64,000 nt of DNA from assembly GCA_009760855.2 (NCBI GenBank), contig WPIO01000032.1:3047001-3111000 (forward strand). The letters are read 5' to 3'. A program made the position numbers and the translations under genes. Positions 35,255 through 47,045 of the stretch are shown here, in pieces; the stretch's first letter is position 1, and the number at the start of each line of letters is the position of its first letter. Below the pieces are notes generated by a model, which saw only the letters and a program-made list of their open reading frames with translations, did not search any database and was not told where the DNA came from. This stretch comes from Cristatella mucedo. Lineage: Eukaryota > Bryozoa > Phylactolaemata > Cristatellidae.

Positions 35255-35672
35255 CCGCCCTAAACCCTAAAACCTAAGCCCTAAACACTCAAACCCTAAA
35301 CTATAAACACTAAACACTAACCTTAAACCCTAAAAACCATAAACTGTAAACCCTAAACCCTAAAAACTCTAAGCCTTAAATTCTAAACCCTAAACCCTGA
35401 ACGCTAAACCGTAAACCCTAAAAACCCTAAACCCCAAACCCTAAAAACCCTAAACCTTAAATTCTAAACCCTAAACCCTAAAAAGCCTAAACCTTAAATT
35501 CTAAACGCTAAACCCTAAACCCTAAACGTTAAACCCTAAAGCCTAAAAACCGTAAAGCCAAAAAATCCTAAAGCCTAAAAACCCTAAACCCTAAATTCTA
35601 AACTCTAAACCATAAACCCTTAAAACTTAATCCCTAAACCCTAAACCCTGAATCGTAAACCCTAAACCATAT
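35255..35672 (+). repeat. Degenerate CCCTAAA array (plant-type telomere motif)
   Basis: About 420 bp built of ccctaaa units, many perfect and others altered to aaccctaaaaa, ccttaaattctaaa or similar. The G-rich strand reads TTTAGGG, the telomere repeat of most plants and several protists, whereas most animals use TTAGGG. The strong decay and the position inside an inverted-repeat element argue against a functional telomere here. Confidence 0.9.
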
Positions 35673-35895
35673 ACGCGGAGGGGGAAAATGTCCTAACCCA
35701 GGGGGAAATGTCGGGGGGGGGGTGGAATGTCCGGGAAGGGAAACGTCCAGTGGAAATGTCCGTACCCCGGTGCAGCCTAACGCATTGACGATCCAAATGA
35801 CAGGCGTCTTCAAATCCTGAAGGGAAACTAGCCCAGCTGTGTGGCATACACAAATGATATTAGCTGATTTAAGAACCTCTTTTGTATAGCTTCAG

Positions 35896-36091
35896 AAGAG
35901 GCTTCAATGGCTATCACCACCACTTGCAGTTGGCAATACATGATCGCCCACTCCAGGGTTTTGCCCCGGAACTTGGTCGTGAAAAGCGAGCACTTCATCT
36001 CCCGGACAATCGCAGGCTTAATTTATATTATAATGATGTAAAAAAATATTTAGACGATCAGACCAGGCATCCTGCCAAATGCTCTCATTAA
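35896..36091 (+). other. Possible terminal exon of unknown protein
   Basis: Open frame to a stop at 36091 preceded by a good acceptor (tttgtatagcttcag). It reads RRGFNGYHHHLQLAIHD, then LGREKRALHLPDNRRLN and LYYNDVKKYLDD. No upstream exon was found and no domain recognised. The following 36092-37425 holds only a short tandem duplication (36382-36443, period 40). Confidence 0.15.
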
Positions 36092-37427
36092 ATTTCAATT
36101 TTCATTGTGCCACGTCTCCCGCCCCTTGGTTTTTCTTAGTAAGCAATAGTATGTTATTGTTAGCTTATGCACAGACGTGAACGCACGGCCTTGGTCAGTG
36201 GCCTGATATCCAGTGCCAAGTTTGGGTCCAACAATAGGTTTCATTCTCCGCTGCCATAATTAGCTTCATCTTAAAAATTGAGGGTTTGGGTTTGGCAATT
36301 TCTGCTGAAAAGGTTAAACGCTCCGAGTTATAGTCTCGCGGCCTCGAAGTGCTTCTGAACGTTTTTTATTATCGAAAGACCTATTTTTATATAGTGCTGC
36401 ACTATTTATTATTGAATGACATATTTTTATATAGTGCTGCACTGTTTTATGATATTTTTTGGGACTGAATCACTAAAAACCAGGCGGAGTCTAAATTCAA
36501 TGCATTTAATTTTGAAGTGCAGAGTGCATATTGAACTCGAAAGACTTGCCTACTTCTAGCTATTGTGCTGGGTTACAGGGCCGTTAATATCAGCGTCACT
36601 ATCAGCCCACGTGCAGATCTGATTTTTCTTGTCAGTCCTTAAGTGCGGTCATTGCACTGGCTTCAAAAAACCGCTTACCGACTGGTTTTGCCTCCATTAA
36701 TCGTTTTAGAAATTCTTACATAACAACGATGGACACTTCCCATCTTACCGTTTTTAAATTACACAGAGTGCGTTGTTAAGTTGAATAGAATCCAATATTT
36801 GTTTTAATAGTACTTCCCGGCTATTGCCATCTCGAATGCTCACAGCACCATCGATCGCTGAAGTTATTTCCGAGTACGGACTCGTAACTACCCAATATTT
36901 GGCTGATTACCTGTCGGAGATTTTTGTCAGTCACTTTTAATTTGAGGCAGTTCCTTGAAATAGAGAAAAAATAGGCTTGAAAGAGAATCGCAAGAACATC
37001 TACTTAAAGGTAAGCATTTTATGACTCAGCAATATGAAAATGTAGTTTGAACGTAGGTAAAGTAATGGAATGTGTCTTCGTATTTCAGTGGTTTAAGGGT
37101 AGAGGTTAAAGTACCTAATTTTTATGATGGGTCATCAAATTGAGGGTGAGATTACAGTAATATATCATATAAATATAGCATTTGCTGTTCCCAATGATTA
37201 ATACAACTGATAATTGCTACCAAAGATATTGAGAAAATAAATGTTGATTGAGCTACTTAAAAGACAAATTGAAATAATTCAACAAAAAGAAACCATTCCT
37301 AGTACTTACTTAATGATTTAGGGTCATGTTTTACAATAGCAATGCATTGCATCTCAAATATGCTAGGTAATAGGAAATGTTGATGCAATTATTAATGATT
37401 TAGTGCGAACATAACTTTAAGAGCAAT

Positions 37428-38520
37428 ACATAATAATAATAATAATACACTAGGTGTAGTGCCATCAGAGAACTCAATCTCTTTCTAGGCACTTCAAATT
37501 CTCTGCAAATGAAAAAAAACCAAATGGTTAGTTGTAGTATGCTGAATACACAATAATAACAAGGTTAAGGGTGGGTGACATGCACAGTATCGGCATACAA
37601 ACATGGTTAGTGGCAACGTACACAGTGTCAGCAAGCATAAGCAAATACAGAACGTTTCACAGGGACCCACTAAATGCTGTCATACATAGCTGCATTTTTA
37701 TTTTTTATTTTTAAATCTGGACAAGTCAGGATATGTCGTGACACAGGTCGGGAGTTGATTTCCAGGCGTAGGGAGCATACGAACTAATGGATCGGCCTCC
37801 AAAGGACTTGAGATTTGTACTAGGTAAGGGTAAACAGTTAGATTTGGAAAAGCGAGTAAGTAGTACGATGCTTAGCCTGGTGGGGAGAATAAATCAGATA
37901 TGTAGGCTTGAGCCAAAGAAGGAAGGAACGGAAAAGTGAGTGACAAAACCTTGAGTCAGCGAGAGGCAGTGTAATATGATTTTCTAATGACTAGTAAGTT
38001 GGTTTTATCATCATTTAACTTAAGAGTCTTTGCTGCCGTCCTTGTGCGGATGTCATCAATACATACAGCAAGGGAGTTGAGAGAATTTGGTGTGCTCGAA
38101 GGCTGAGAGGGATCAAAGAAAAGGTACAACTGAATGTCATTCGCATAAAAGTGAAAGCCTAGGTCGCGCTTGGCAATCACATCTGCAAGAGGGAGAGTAC
38201 AAACCGTTAAAAGAACCGTATCTAGCACGGAGCCCTGAGGTACCCCATATTTCAGAGGCGGCTCGGATGATCTTTGTCCATTCACATCAATACTCTGGAG
38301 TTGCCCACTGAGATAGGACCTGCACCATTGCAGAGCAGTGCTAGTGATGCCGATACGAGATGAGAGGCGCTCAAGAAGGAATTAGAGGTCGATAATGTCA
38401 AATTTGCCGAAAGATCGGGCAAAACAAGCTGAGATACTTTACCTAAGTCTGAATGTCTCAGTAGGTAGTTGTACATCAGAAGCTATGCTGACTTTGTTGA
38501 CTGACTAGCTCATGACAAGT
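37428..38520 (-). mobile_element. ATT-tailed LINE, RT to 3' end, internally deleted
   Basis: Minus strand: [40 protein letters not shown] (YADD now YAND) and LAVCIDDIRTRTAAKTLKLN from 37956-38285, then a jump to C-terminal and UTR sequence at 37440-37950 ending in AAT repeats. The 5' end is lost near 38520. Confidence 0.88.
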
Positions 38521-38574
38521 AAAAGCAACTCCGCCAATTTAATGCAAGCTTAAGCTGGTATTTGTGTGATTATG

Positions 38575-38705
38575 CGTGCTGACTTGGTATATGGTATCAC
38601 AAACAATATTGACATGCTTCCTGTACAGCAAATGTAAAATGCCAAGAGAGATATTTTGTTCTCTCTGAAGTTCTAGACAAACATATTACTATTGTTAGTA
38701 TTAAT
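38575..38705 (+). mobile_element. ATT-tailed LINE, 3' tail only
   Basis: gcaaatgtaaaatgccaaga, the gttctctctgaag block and an ATT-like tail. From 38706 to 39675 nothing assignable. Confidence 0.7.
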
Positions 38706-39677
38706 TCCCATATGGAGAATTTTTCGCTGGTTTGTCTTGAAAAGTCAAAGCAGTTTATTAGCTTTGCTTATATTTCTTACACAACACCGATCTTAACTGC
38801 ACCATCGTAGTATCAGTATAAATACCACAAAAGACACAATAAAAGCGTAAATTCAGCAACTTGTGTTGAATGAAAGATGGTACCGCGGACTTTGGACTCA
38901 GTGGCACTTAAAATGCTGTAGTTTGATGACTAGTGCAGTGTAATACATGCCAGTAGAGCATGGAGCCTTAATAATGACAGGAGGTGTGTGGCTTTAGCTG
39001 ATGTTAGTGCAATGGCATGCCCCCTGATCTCATAGACATATTTTAGTTTCGTCTGACTTTTAAAAGCTGAATCGACTTAGCTTTTATTAGCTAGATTCAT
39101 TGCTTCCATTGCCCTCATAGACTTTATAAGATTACCAAAGTTCCAGTGCGATTTGTCACTCATCTAGAAACTGACCTTGTGCATGAATGCTTGGTTCGTG
39201 CCCAGCTAGCATCCTCTTTAGCCACTACATACAAATGGTATATTCACTCTAGTTAGAGACCATATACTGGTTGCGCGAAATCGCATCACTTATACCAGCC
39301 CCTAAAACCACTTTCCAAGCCTAGTAACCCCTTCGTGGAAGCTGGTTAACCACCTGAAAACTGCATACGGGCCTCCTAGAGGACCAAAACGTAGTTAATT
39401 CTACGCAGGATTAAACGGCTGAAGCATTGTGTGAGGTAGCTCAGGCCCAGCCCTTCTGCCGTAGCCATGGGGGCTAAGGGTTTCTCCACTAGCCACTCCC
39501 AATTCTCATGGTTAACGATGAGGAGCAGTTAGAAAGAGGCTACCCAGAGGTCACCTGAAGGAGTTTAGTTATGCAAACTTCTTAAGTGGTACCTTCTTGT
39601 GTAATCAGAGCAGTAGCTGGAATTGAGCTTTGATGATATCAATACAATCGTATACATACATAGTTCTTAGCCTTATA

Positions 39678-39762
39678 ATAATACAAATAATGCACTTGAT
39701 AAAGCACTCTCAGAGAACTAAATCTCTCTCTAGGCACTTTACATTTTCTGCAAATGAAGCAT
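39678..39762 (-). mobile_element. ATT-tailed LINE, 3' tail only
   Basis: AAT repeats, gcacttgataaagcactctc, then the reversed UTR end. From 39763 to 40690 nothing assignable. Confidence 0.8.
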
Positions 39763-40690
39763 TTTTATTCGTAGTTCTTCGATAAAAAAATTATTGGACA
39801 ATAAAGACTATCCGCATGAGCTACTATAATGTACAAGTATTCATTTTTGCAAGCTGTAGAGGTGACTTACTCGTACAAACAACAATGAGTACCCTGATAA
39901 ATGAGATTTGTTAAAATCGATGTTCTTTATGTTATTCTGCAAGTTAAAATCAAGCCAAAGCTGGTGGGATATTAACTAAGCCTATTAAATTAAAAGTCTT
40001 ACTAATTCAGTGTTACCTTGTCGCCAAGCCGTAATAGGCGATACCATAGCTATTAATATTATAGCAGGAAATTTTAATTTGTCCCCCTTAATTTATTTTC
40101 TTCTCTCTTAGTTCTTCTCCCTCGTTCTATATTTCATGTCTTTAAAAAAATAATAATTACAAATTTTTATTGAAGCCTCACAGAAATTTCTATCCTTATG
40201 CATACTTTGCATTAGATGTAAAGGGAGCATGATTCTACATGTTATGCATGACGCATGTATTACAGACTCTCTAAAAATATATATATTTTTTATTTTTCTC
40301 TGTCTACAACTGTCTTCAGCTGTCGTACTGTTCCTCTCTCCTACTGATTCTTATCGAACTAACCAACTTACAGCTGAAACGTGAAAGTGCACTGAATAGC
40401 GAAACTTTGGCTTTACGAGATGCACCGGAAGACACCGTCTTAAGGGTATACTTTGTATTAGACTACAGTACCGATTGGCTAAACAAGAATTACTTACCCG
40501 TATACCAAGCTCTCTTTAAGATGGCCTGCTGACAAGAACTCTCGCCTCAGTAAAGGGAAATTAATACCAGCTCAGATCACAATTTCTGTATTTTAAATTG
40601 CGTTGCATCTAACCTTTGCATTTATCGTGTCATTCATTTCACGTCAAGTCCGTTGTTTTATGAGTTGATTACTTTCATGATTTGTGAGTG

Positions 40691-41110
40691 ATCTCTCCTT
40701 TCTCACTTCTCTTACTCTATTTATCTCTGTCTCGCTGTCTCTCTGTCTAACTGTCTCTCTGTCCCCGCTTCTCTCTGTCTCTCCCTGTCTGTATTTCTCT
40801 TTGTCCCTTTCTCTGTTTATCTCTATCTCTTTCTGTCTGTCTGTCTGTCTGTCTGCCTGTCTGCTTGTCTCTCTGTCATTTATCGTCTCTCCCTATTGTC
40901 TCCTCTTAATTTCTCTCGCTATCATCATATTCCTTCCTCTTGGTCTCTATCTCTGTTCTCACTGTAGAGTCAACCATCCCGTTGCCTTACTTCTCTATCC
41001 TCTCTACCATCCTCACTCAGAATACTAGATTTCGTGTCTCTCCCATTCCCCGTCTCTCTTCGCCTCCATTTCCTCACCCTTCTACCCATACTAGTTGTCT
41101 CTCTCTCTCC

Positions 41111-41192
<82 letters not shown>
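40691..41192 (+). repeat. Polypyrimidine tract: imperfect (TCTG)/(CT) then pure (CT)n
   Basis: About 500 bp of nearly unbroken pyrimidines on the plus strand, with TCTG units at about 40832-40865 and pure CT from about 41113 to 41190. It ends about 380 bp before the CRP3 start. Open frames in it are low-complexity artefacts. Confidence 0.95.
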
Positions 41193-41197
<5 letters not shown>

Positions 41198-41521
41198 GAA
41201 TAGAACTCCTTCTTCCATAAGAAAGACAAATAGCACGAGACACAGTGTTCACGCCCCGTGTAAGTAGCCAGACGCAGCCCACAGGAAAAGCCCCCAGAAA
41301 ACAGGTCAAGACACATTCATATGCCATCGTGGCAATCACTCATAGCTCCTGGAATGACTAATGATGCAACGCAACTGGTCATCAATTTAGACTTTGAGAT
41401 GAGACACAACTACATTTGATTGGCTAGTAGAAACGAGGAAGGGAGGATGGTGAGTCTCATACCGCTATTTAGCTTTCATCGATGCTTAGCAGATCCCACT
41501 TGGAGGCAGAAGTGAGGCTGG

Positions 41522-41531
41522 CTTATTTAAC
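41522..41531 (+). promoter_or_regulatory. TATA-like box of CRP3
   Basis: cttatttaac, ending about 40 bp before the ATG, in line with the other two CRP genes. Confidence 0.4.
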
Positions 41532-41570
41532 CCAGCCTTTTTACATATTATAATACGCTCCTGTTCAAAT

Positions 41571-43821
41571 ATGAGTATCGTCGCTGCGATACGTCTATTC
41601 TGCTGCACCTTAATCGTATCAGTGGCAGTCTGCACGCCAATTCATGGTAAGTATCTTTGCATATTCCTCATCCTCCTTTGTCGCAGAGGAGTTTATTAGG
41701 GTGCTGAAAGTGTGGTGACAGCAACGAACTGCATAAACAGCTTGCACGGAAAAGCATGTAGTAGTAGCCAGTCTTCAAATGTACCTATGTTTCGCCTTTG
41801 TCAAATTGAAGTTATACCGACGGATGTATTTTAAAATGAATCTTGCTTTCATGTTTCGAGACTGTTTTTGTTTCCAGGCCCAAGCGGTATCATTGAGTGC
41901 GACATATGCCTATTGGAGATACACGCCAATCTGAGTTCACCATCATGCTCGTAAGTAACAAATCAAGCCTAGCCTTAAGTCTGTCGCGAAGTGATGTAGT
42001 CACGATGGCCATATTGGAAGCAACAAATGCATTTTGTAACCTACCCCATCTGCTGCTTACATTACCGTTTTTACCTACCCCTATCTAAAGATTATATTAC
42101 TTTTGCATTGTGCAGTGCTGCGGCAGCCGTTGGACGATGCCTATCAGGATGCAGGCCGTCCATAAGGCCGCAAGTGTCACTAGCGCTGGTTGCTGACATT
42201 TATGAAGTTCTGAAGGATCTGAACTGCATTGTGACAGGTGAGATTTTAGAATAGACAGTGAACGGTCTTTATTTTTTCAAGAAAAGTTGAATATTTACAT
42301 CTTCCTGACTTTCAAATCGGAATAAGCTGACTAAAGTCAGGACGTAACAGCTGCATTTTTATAGGCTAACCTATGACATAATCTAGTCTTAGCTGGACCG
42401 GAGTTGATCAAGTTCACGTCGGTCACTTGGTCTGCTTTTCGCTTTGTATTTAGCGATATTTTGCCTAGCTATTGAGCACGGAGTTCTGAAAATAGGCATA
42501 TGCAAAATAGGGTAATCTTTGACACCTTAGGTAAGCCGTGCGACTTGTTTGATAAGCCATTTACTAAAGTTTTGATACCTTCCGAGAATTTTAGCATGTC
42601 AAGAAAATTATAAATTGCCTCAGTACCTTACAAATGGGTTAGTAAAAAGCCTATTCTCAAATACTTTACTAGTGTCACTAAATTATACGTGCGTTTATTG
42701 GATGTTGCTATTTCGTTTACTCAAAACACTTATATTCGTATACCTGCAGGTATCCCGAGCTACTCATGTGGTTGAAATTTCGATGCATTAAAAAATAGTC
42801 CAGTTATACTTAAACAACTTATTTTTATTCTCACAAGCCACAAAAGCACAAGTGCAAGCAATAGTAGTAAGCTGTCTGGATATTTGATCACCGAGGACAT
42901 ACAAAGTAACGCAGAAACTTTCCCTTTTTATATTAGTAACACAGCCGAAGTTGCCTTAGTTACACTTCCATGTCCATCTTTGAATAAATCTTAGAGTCAC
43001 TAAAGCCTACTAAAAACATAAGAATTATTCAGATGTGTTTATTATTGTCAGGGCTACGAGCCTTGGAGATTAATATTAATATTGCATAAAGACATCTAGC
43101 CATAAACGTACAACAAAGTAGCTTCCCGAACGAAACAAATTTGTAAAACACAGAATGAAGGCTCAGCTCCAACAGTAAAAATTGTTAACTAGAAGTCATA
43201 ATAAAAACTAACCAGTAAGATATGGTACGGTATGCTTAATATTAAAGTTGCATGCAATTTAGCACAGACTTTTTGCTCTGGTACTTTACCGCTTAAGGAT
43301 TATGTCTAATGTATTGTGATTTCTTAATGTTCGGCAGGTTGTCCAAACGAGATCGCATTCTGCTTAGATGCAGTAACTGAAAGACATTCTGGACTGCTTA
43401 GTACTTCGCTGCGATGTGGGTAAGTTTGGTTTGTAATTGAGTATACACTTAGAAGCTATGAATTGGGTAAGTGCCAATGCACACTCCTAAAATACGATTT
43501 TTACCCCCTTTATTTGATTGAAATTGCAGGAACACAGCTGCACTCTCGGAAACCAAACGATGCCTTTCAAATGCAGCTAGCACTTCAAGCTCCTGCAACT
43601 TGAATCCTGGAGGCATCGTAAATTACATTACAGCTAATGGGTATGCATATCTTTGTGATAATACTCAGCGTTGCTATTCCAATGGAAATGTCTACGAGTT
43701 AGCGACTGGACGACAATTCATCCAATACTCTATCAGCGATGCAAGCCGCCGCTTCACAAAAACATGTCCATTAGGCACTGTCTTCAGACCAAGCTTATGC
43801 ACCTGCTTTTTTGACAGTTGA
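41571..43821 (+). CDS. CRP3: secreted 16-cysteine protein, five exons
   Basis: Exons 41571-41646, 41878-41950, 42116-42237, 43338-43419, 43530-43821, giving 214 codons plus stop. GT-AG introns in phases 1,2,1,2. Exon 3 is 122 bp and exon 4 is 82 bp, as in both paralogues. Signal peptide within residues 1-25 (IRLFCCTLIVSVAVC core). All 16 mature Cys are kept, starting with ECDIC in exon 2 and RCLSGC in exon 3. Exon 4 (CPNEIAFC, GLLSTSLRC) is closest to CRP1. Exon 5 has LNPGG, YLCDNTQRCYSNGNVYE, QYSISD and CPLGTVF...C-x-C, the part most like chitin-binding modules. This is the most compact copy: intron 3 is 1.1 kb and holds no LINE that I can see. Role unknown; probably an extracellular or secretory-granule protein. 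Confidence 0.88.
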
Positions 43822-43941
43822 AACTTGTGTAATTCTTGTTCTAATGTCAACTTTCAATTCCAGTGCCAGGGCCTCAGCATGTTTCTAAATCTGGCACGAC
43901 GCATGACAAGCACAGAGATATTGTACCGATGCTACAGTCTA

Positions 43942-43947
43942 ATTAAA
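43942..43947 (+). terminator. Variant polyadenylation signal of CRP3
   Basis: ATTAAA 120 bp after the stop codon. From 43950 to 44610 I see nothing assignable. Confidence 0.35.
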
Positions 43948-44611
43948 ATGCTATACTGATTCTGTGTTTTGCTAGTTTAGAAAAATATTTCGCAAATGAT
44001 TTTGCATTTACAGAATTTTTAATGGTTTGATATTGGCCAACCTACTTCGATGTCAATAGTTTTTTGGCTACCGTGCCAACTTCAAATAGCATTTATGCAA
44101 ATGGATAAGTTATGCTCCTAATCTGACAGACGAAATAACTTAGAAGTGATATTGAAAAAGAATTATGTTTGTAGCTACACAAAGTTTCCCGGAAGATCAA
44201 GTGCTGCTAGTTGCCTTTACTGGCTTCAGGTGAGCTTTTAGGAACTGACAGCTTAATACCCATTGAATCTTCATGGATGTATGCGGAGTAACGATCAGAG
44301 ATAAATATAATTAGCTTAAACCCCACTCACCTGCTCCCAAATACATGTTTAAATGAATTAGAAATTGAATGCATACACACACACTGCTGTCCAAAAAGTT
44401 TTTTACGTATCCTGTGTATCGGCATGAGCTTGATTGTTGCTAATGTCAGTATTTTAGTTAGGCATTCCACTATACTTACTATTAAATCGTAACCACATTT
44501 CCTAACAATTTTATGCTTATTTACAGTTTGCCGAGTTTGCCTAGTAAGTTACTGTATTCTTCGGCAACCGAGTCATCTGTTTCCACATCAACAGATAGGG
44601 AGGCTTAGAGG

Positions 44612-44915
44612 TTACAATAGTAATAGTAAGAATAAATCACTTGATAAAGTGCCTTCAGAGAACTCAATCTCTTTCTAGGCTCTTAAAAATTGCTGTAAAG
44701 GAAACACGGCCTGATTGTTAGTGGTAGCTTGCTTGATAAATAAAAAGAATAACATGGTTAGGGGTGACATGCATAGGGTCAGTATGCAAATGTGGTTAGT
44801 GGCAGCATGCACAGTGTCAGCACGCGTAAGCACATAAAGGAAGAATAGCAGGGACCCACTAAATGCTGTGATACATAGATGCGTTTTTAATTTTCAACGA
44901 CCGTCAGGTTGGTCT
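44612..44915 (-). mobile_element. ATT-tailed LINE, 3' UTR fragment
   Basis: Reversed tail (taatagtaatag, cacttgataaagtgccttca) and 3' UTR up to cactaaatgctgtgatacat. From 44916 to 46105 I see no supportable feature. Confidence 0.85.
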
Positions 44916-46109
44916 TACCGTCGTTGAGCTTCGGTAAGTAACGATTCTTTAAGTGTGAATGCGGTTGATACAGGCAAAGGAACTTAGTAAACTGAATATG
45001 GCTGAGTGGAGCTTAGAAATGAAAGCCACCATGGTGCTGGCGCTATGAGTAATGCAAGAGTTAAGAAGAGAATTAAGAAGGTGTGTCTGGGCAGAGCCTA
45101 TATAATCTTGGTTGTTTTGTCACCGACGATGCCTATTCAAATGATTAACTAGGTATTTAGACGTATAAATGAACTGTAGGGGCTTCCTGTGCCATATTGA
45201 CGACGCTTGCTACGTGACCAGATCATACCACCAGTTGTACGGCTTTCTAATTGTGCACAAGCTATTTATATGTCACTCCTCGGAGATGGTGATTCAAATC
45301 GAGAAACCGCGAGGTGGCTGTAGATCTCACGAGGCACTATTAAGGAAAATTACGAACAAAACCTCTGGACTATGGTTGCACAGAGGCAATGCCGTGCTGG
45401 CGTCGCACATGCTCTGAAGGACAGATCTGCTGCTACCACGATGAGTATCACATTCAATGACATCTATGTGGCGGAAAGCGGCTTTAACTATGCATTCTTT
45501 TTAGCTTCTAGTGTATGCTTTATAAAAAAATCAGTCAGTAAGCGATCACAAGTGCTTGCTTCTGAGTTATTTGTAGCAATTTTGGGATGGTAATATCTAA
45601 ACTAAAGTCCTACATTTTTGATGATATTTCTGTTTGTGTAAGTTTGGGATATATACTAAGATATTTTAAAAGCTCTTAACTGCTTACACTTGAAGTTGGC
45701 CAGAGTGACTCTGAAAATTTAATTAGTTGAAACTAAACGTATTGTTTTAGGGTTGACATGAAAATCTCAGTAGGCTCAGTGTTTCACCGCAGGCAAGCGA
45801 TTAATTGGTAACCAAATTGTCGTTCTTTTTGGCCCGGAAAACTGTACTTATTAACAATACAACGCATAATAATCAGCAATATTCAATGTCATTCATGGAA
45901 ATAATTTATTTCAATATGCATTAGCATCAGCCGGCATGTAATCAATGTCAAGTGCACGTAAGTCTTTGGATTTGACCTGATACTCGTCAAGGTGCTTATT
46001 TTTCTTGGTATTACCCTCTACTGTCACCCAGGAAGTCAGAAAACAGGTTGAGATGAAAGAATTGGTTGAACTGCCTGCTATCTGCCTAAAAATGAAAGCA
46101 CATGCTTGG

Positions 46110-46480
46110 TAACTGAGTTGGAAATAAGAAGAACATTCATGGTAGAGTTAAACAGGGCTGAATAGATCTCTGAGGTATCCCATTCTTTAAAGGCTCTCCG
46201 CTTGACCACGATCTTCTACACTTACCACCGAAAACCCGGCTAAGATACAGGACGCAGGCCATTTTAGAGCAGTGCTAGTGATACCAAGGCTGAATGAAAG
46301 CTTGAGGAAAACTTCTGAGATGGCATAAACAGCTCCAGTTGAACTGACAAGGACTTTGTCCTGGCATAGTGTTGACTACTTAGTAAGTGGCCGGTAACAA
46401 TCTGTTTGAAGGACACGCCGTCATAACTTGAGGCCAATGATATGTTTAGCATCTTATTTATGCAGGACAGTAGTAATTAT
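46110..46480 (-). mobile_element. ATT-tailed LINE, RT fragment
   Basis: Block order matches the reversed RT region of the family (gaggtatcccattct, gagcagtgctagtgatacc, gaaagcttgag). Strongly decayed. Confidence 0.65.
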
Positions 46481-46562
46481 AGCCATTGCAGAAGGAGGAA
46501 ATTAAGCAAGAGGTCTTGAGCTCCAGAAGTCTGACTATACCGTGAGGCGAAATTAGAGATTT

Positions 46563-47045
46563 AATGTAATGTATCTCCGTCAGTAACTCCACAAAGTCAT
46601 AAAGACCATGTGGGTGTTACGCAGGAGAGATTTGTATAGCGCTCTCACAGCCTAAGCGGCTTTCGGTACGCATTCGGTAGCCAACAGACTTCGTCTCACG
46701 CAACAAAGAGAAAGTGGGAAGCATAGCAGAGTTAGGAGAGCAGTTGAGGTAGTGAGTAGCATAGAGGTAGCAGTTCAGGACCGCTGATAAAGATGTGCCA
46801 TAGTCGGCAGTTGGAGAGTAGTTGTCGTTGCGTAAGAATTGTGGAAGCGAGTTCCACAGTCTAAGACCTGCAGAGCTAAAGCTTCTGTCGCCAACTGTCT
46901 TTAAGCGGAGGAATGGGACAGCTAATTTATTGTCCACACAGGACCTGAGGGCGCGAACAGGCTGAAACTGATGCAGCAGTTCAGCTAGGTACCAAGGAGC
47001 ATAGCCGTGGCGGGCCTTGTGGGTCAGCGTATGTATTAGTATTAG
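46563..47045 (-). mobile_element. ACATT-tailed LINE 3' end, well preserved
   Basis: Starts with atgtaatgta tail units. The minus-strand frame 46617-47087 stays open through ARHGYAPWYLAELLHQFQPV, RALRSCVDNKLAVPFLRLKT and RSFSSAGLRLWNSLPQFLRN into the UTR. Among the younger copies in the window. Confidence 0.92.

Larger units (their letters stand above)
34707..35768. mobile_element. Putative inverted-repeat mobile element carrying a telomere-like array
   Basis: The ends (about 34711-34780 and 35679-35765) are imperfect inverted repeats, each built from four or five degenerate units of a GGACATTTTCCCC type. The 7 bp ggtgcag flanks it directly on both sides (34700-34706 and 35769-35775), as a target-site duplication would. 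The interior holds a CA/CG/TA microsatellite, a GCG/GCA-rich stretch at about 34975-35015 and a long CCCTAAA-like array, with no transposase. Non-autonomous if mobile. The assignment is inferred from structure alone. Confidence 0.55.

Noticed and set aside
35255-35672. A true chromosome end
   Set aside because: The array is heavily degenerate, has unique sequence on both sides and sits between inverted repeats.
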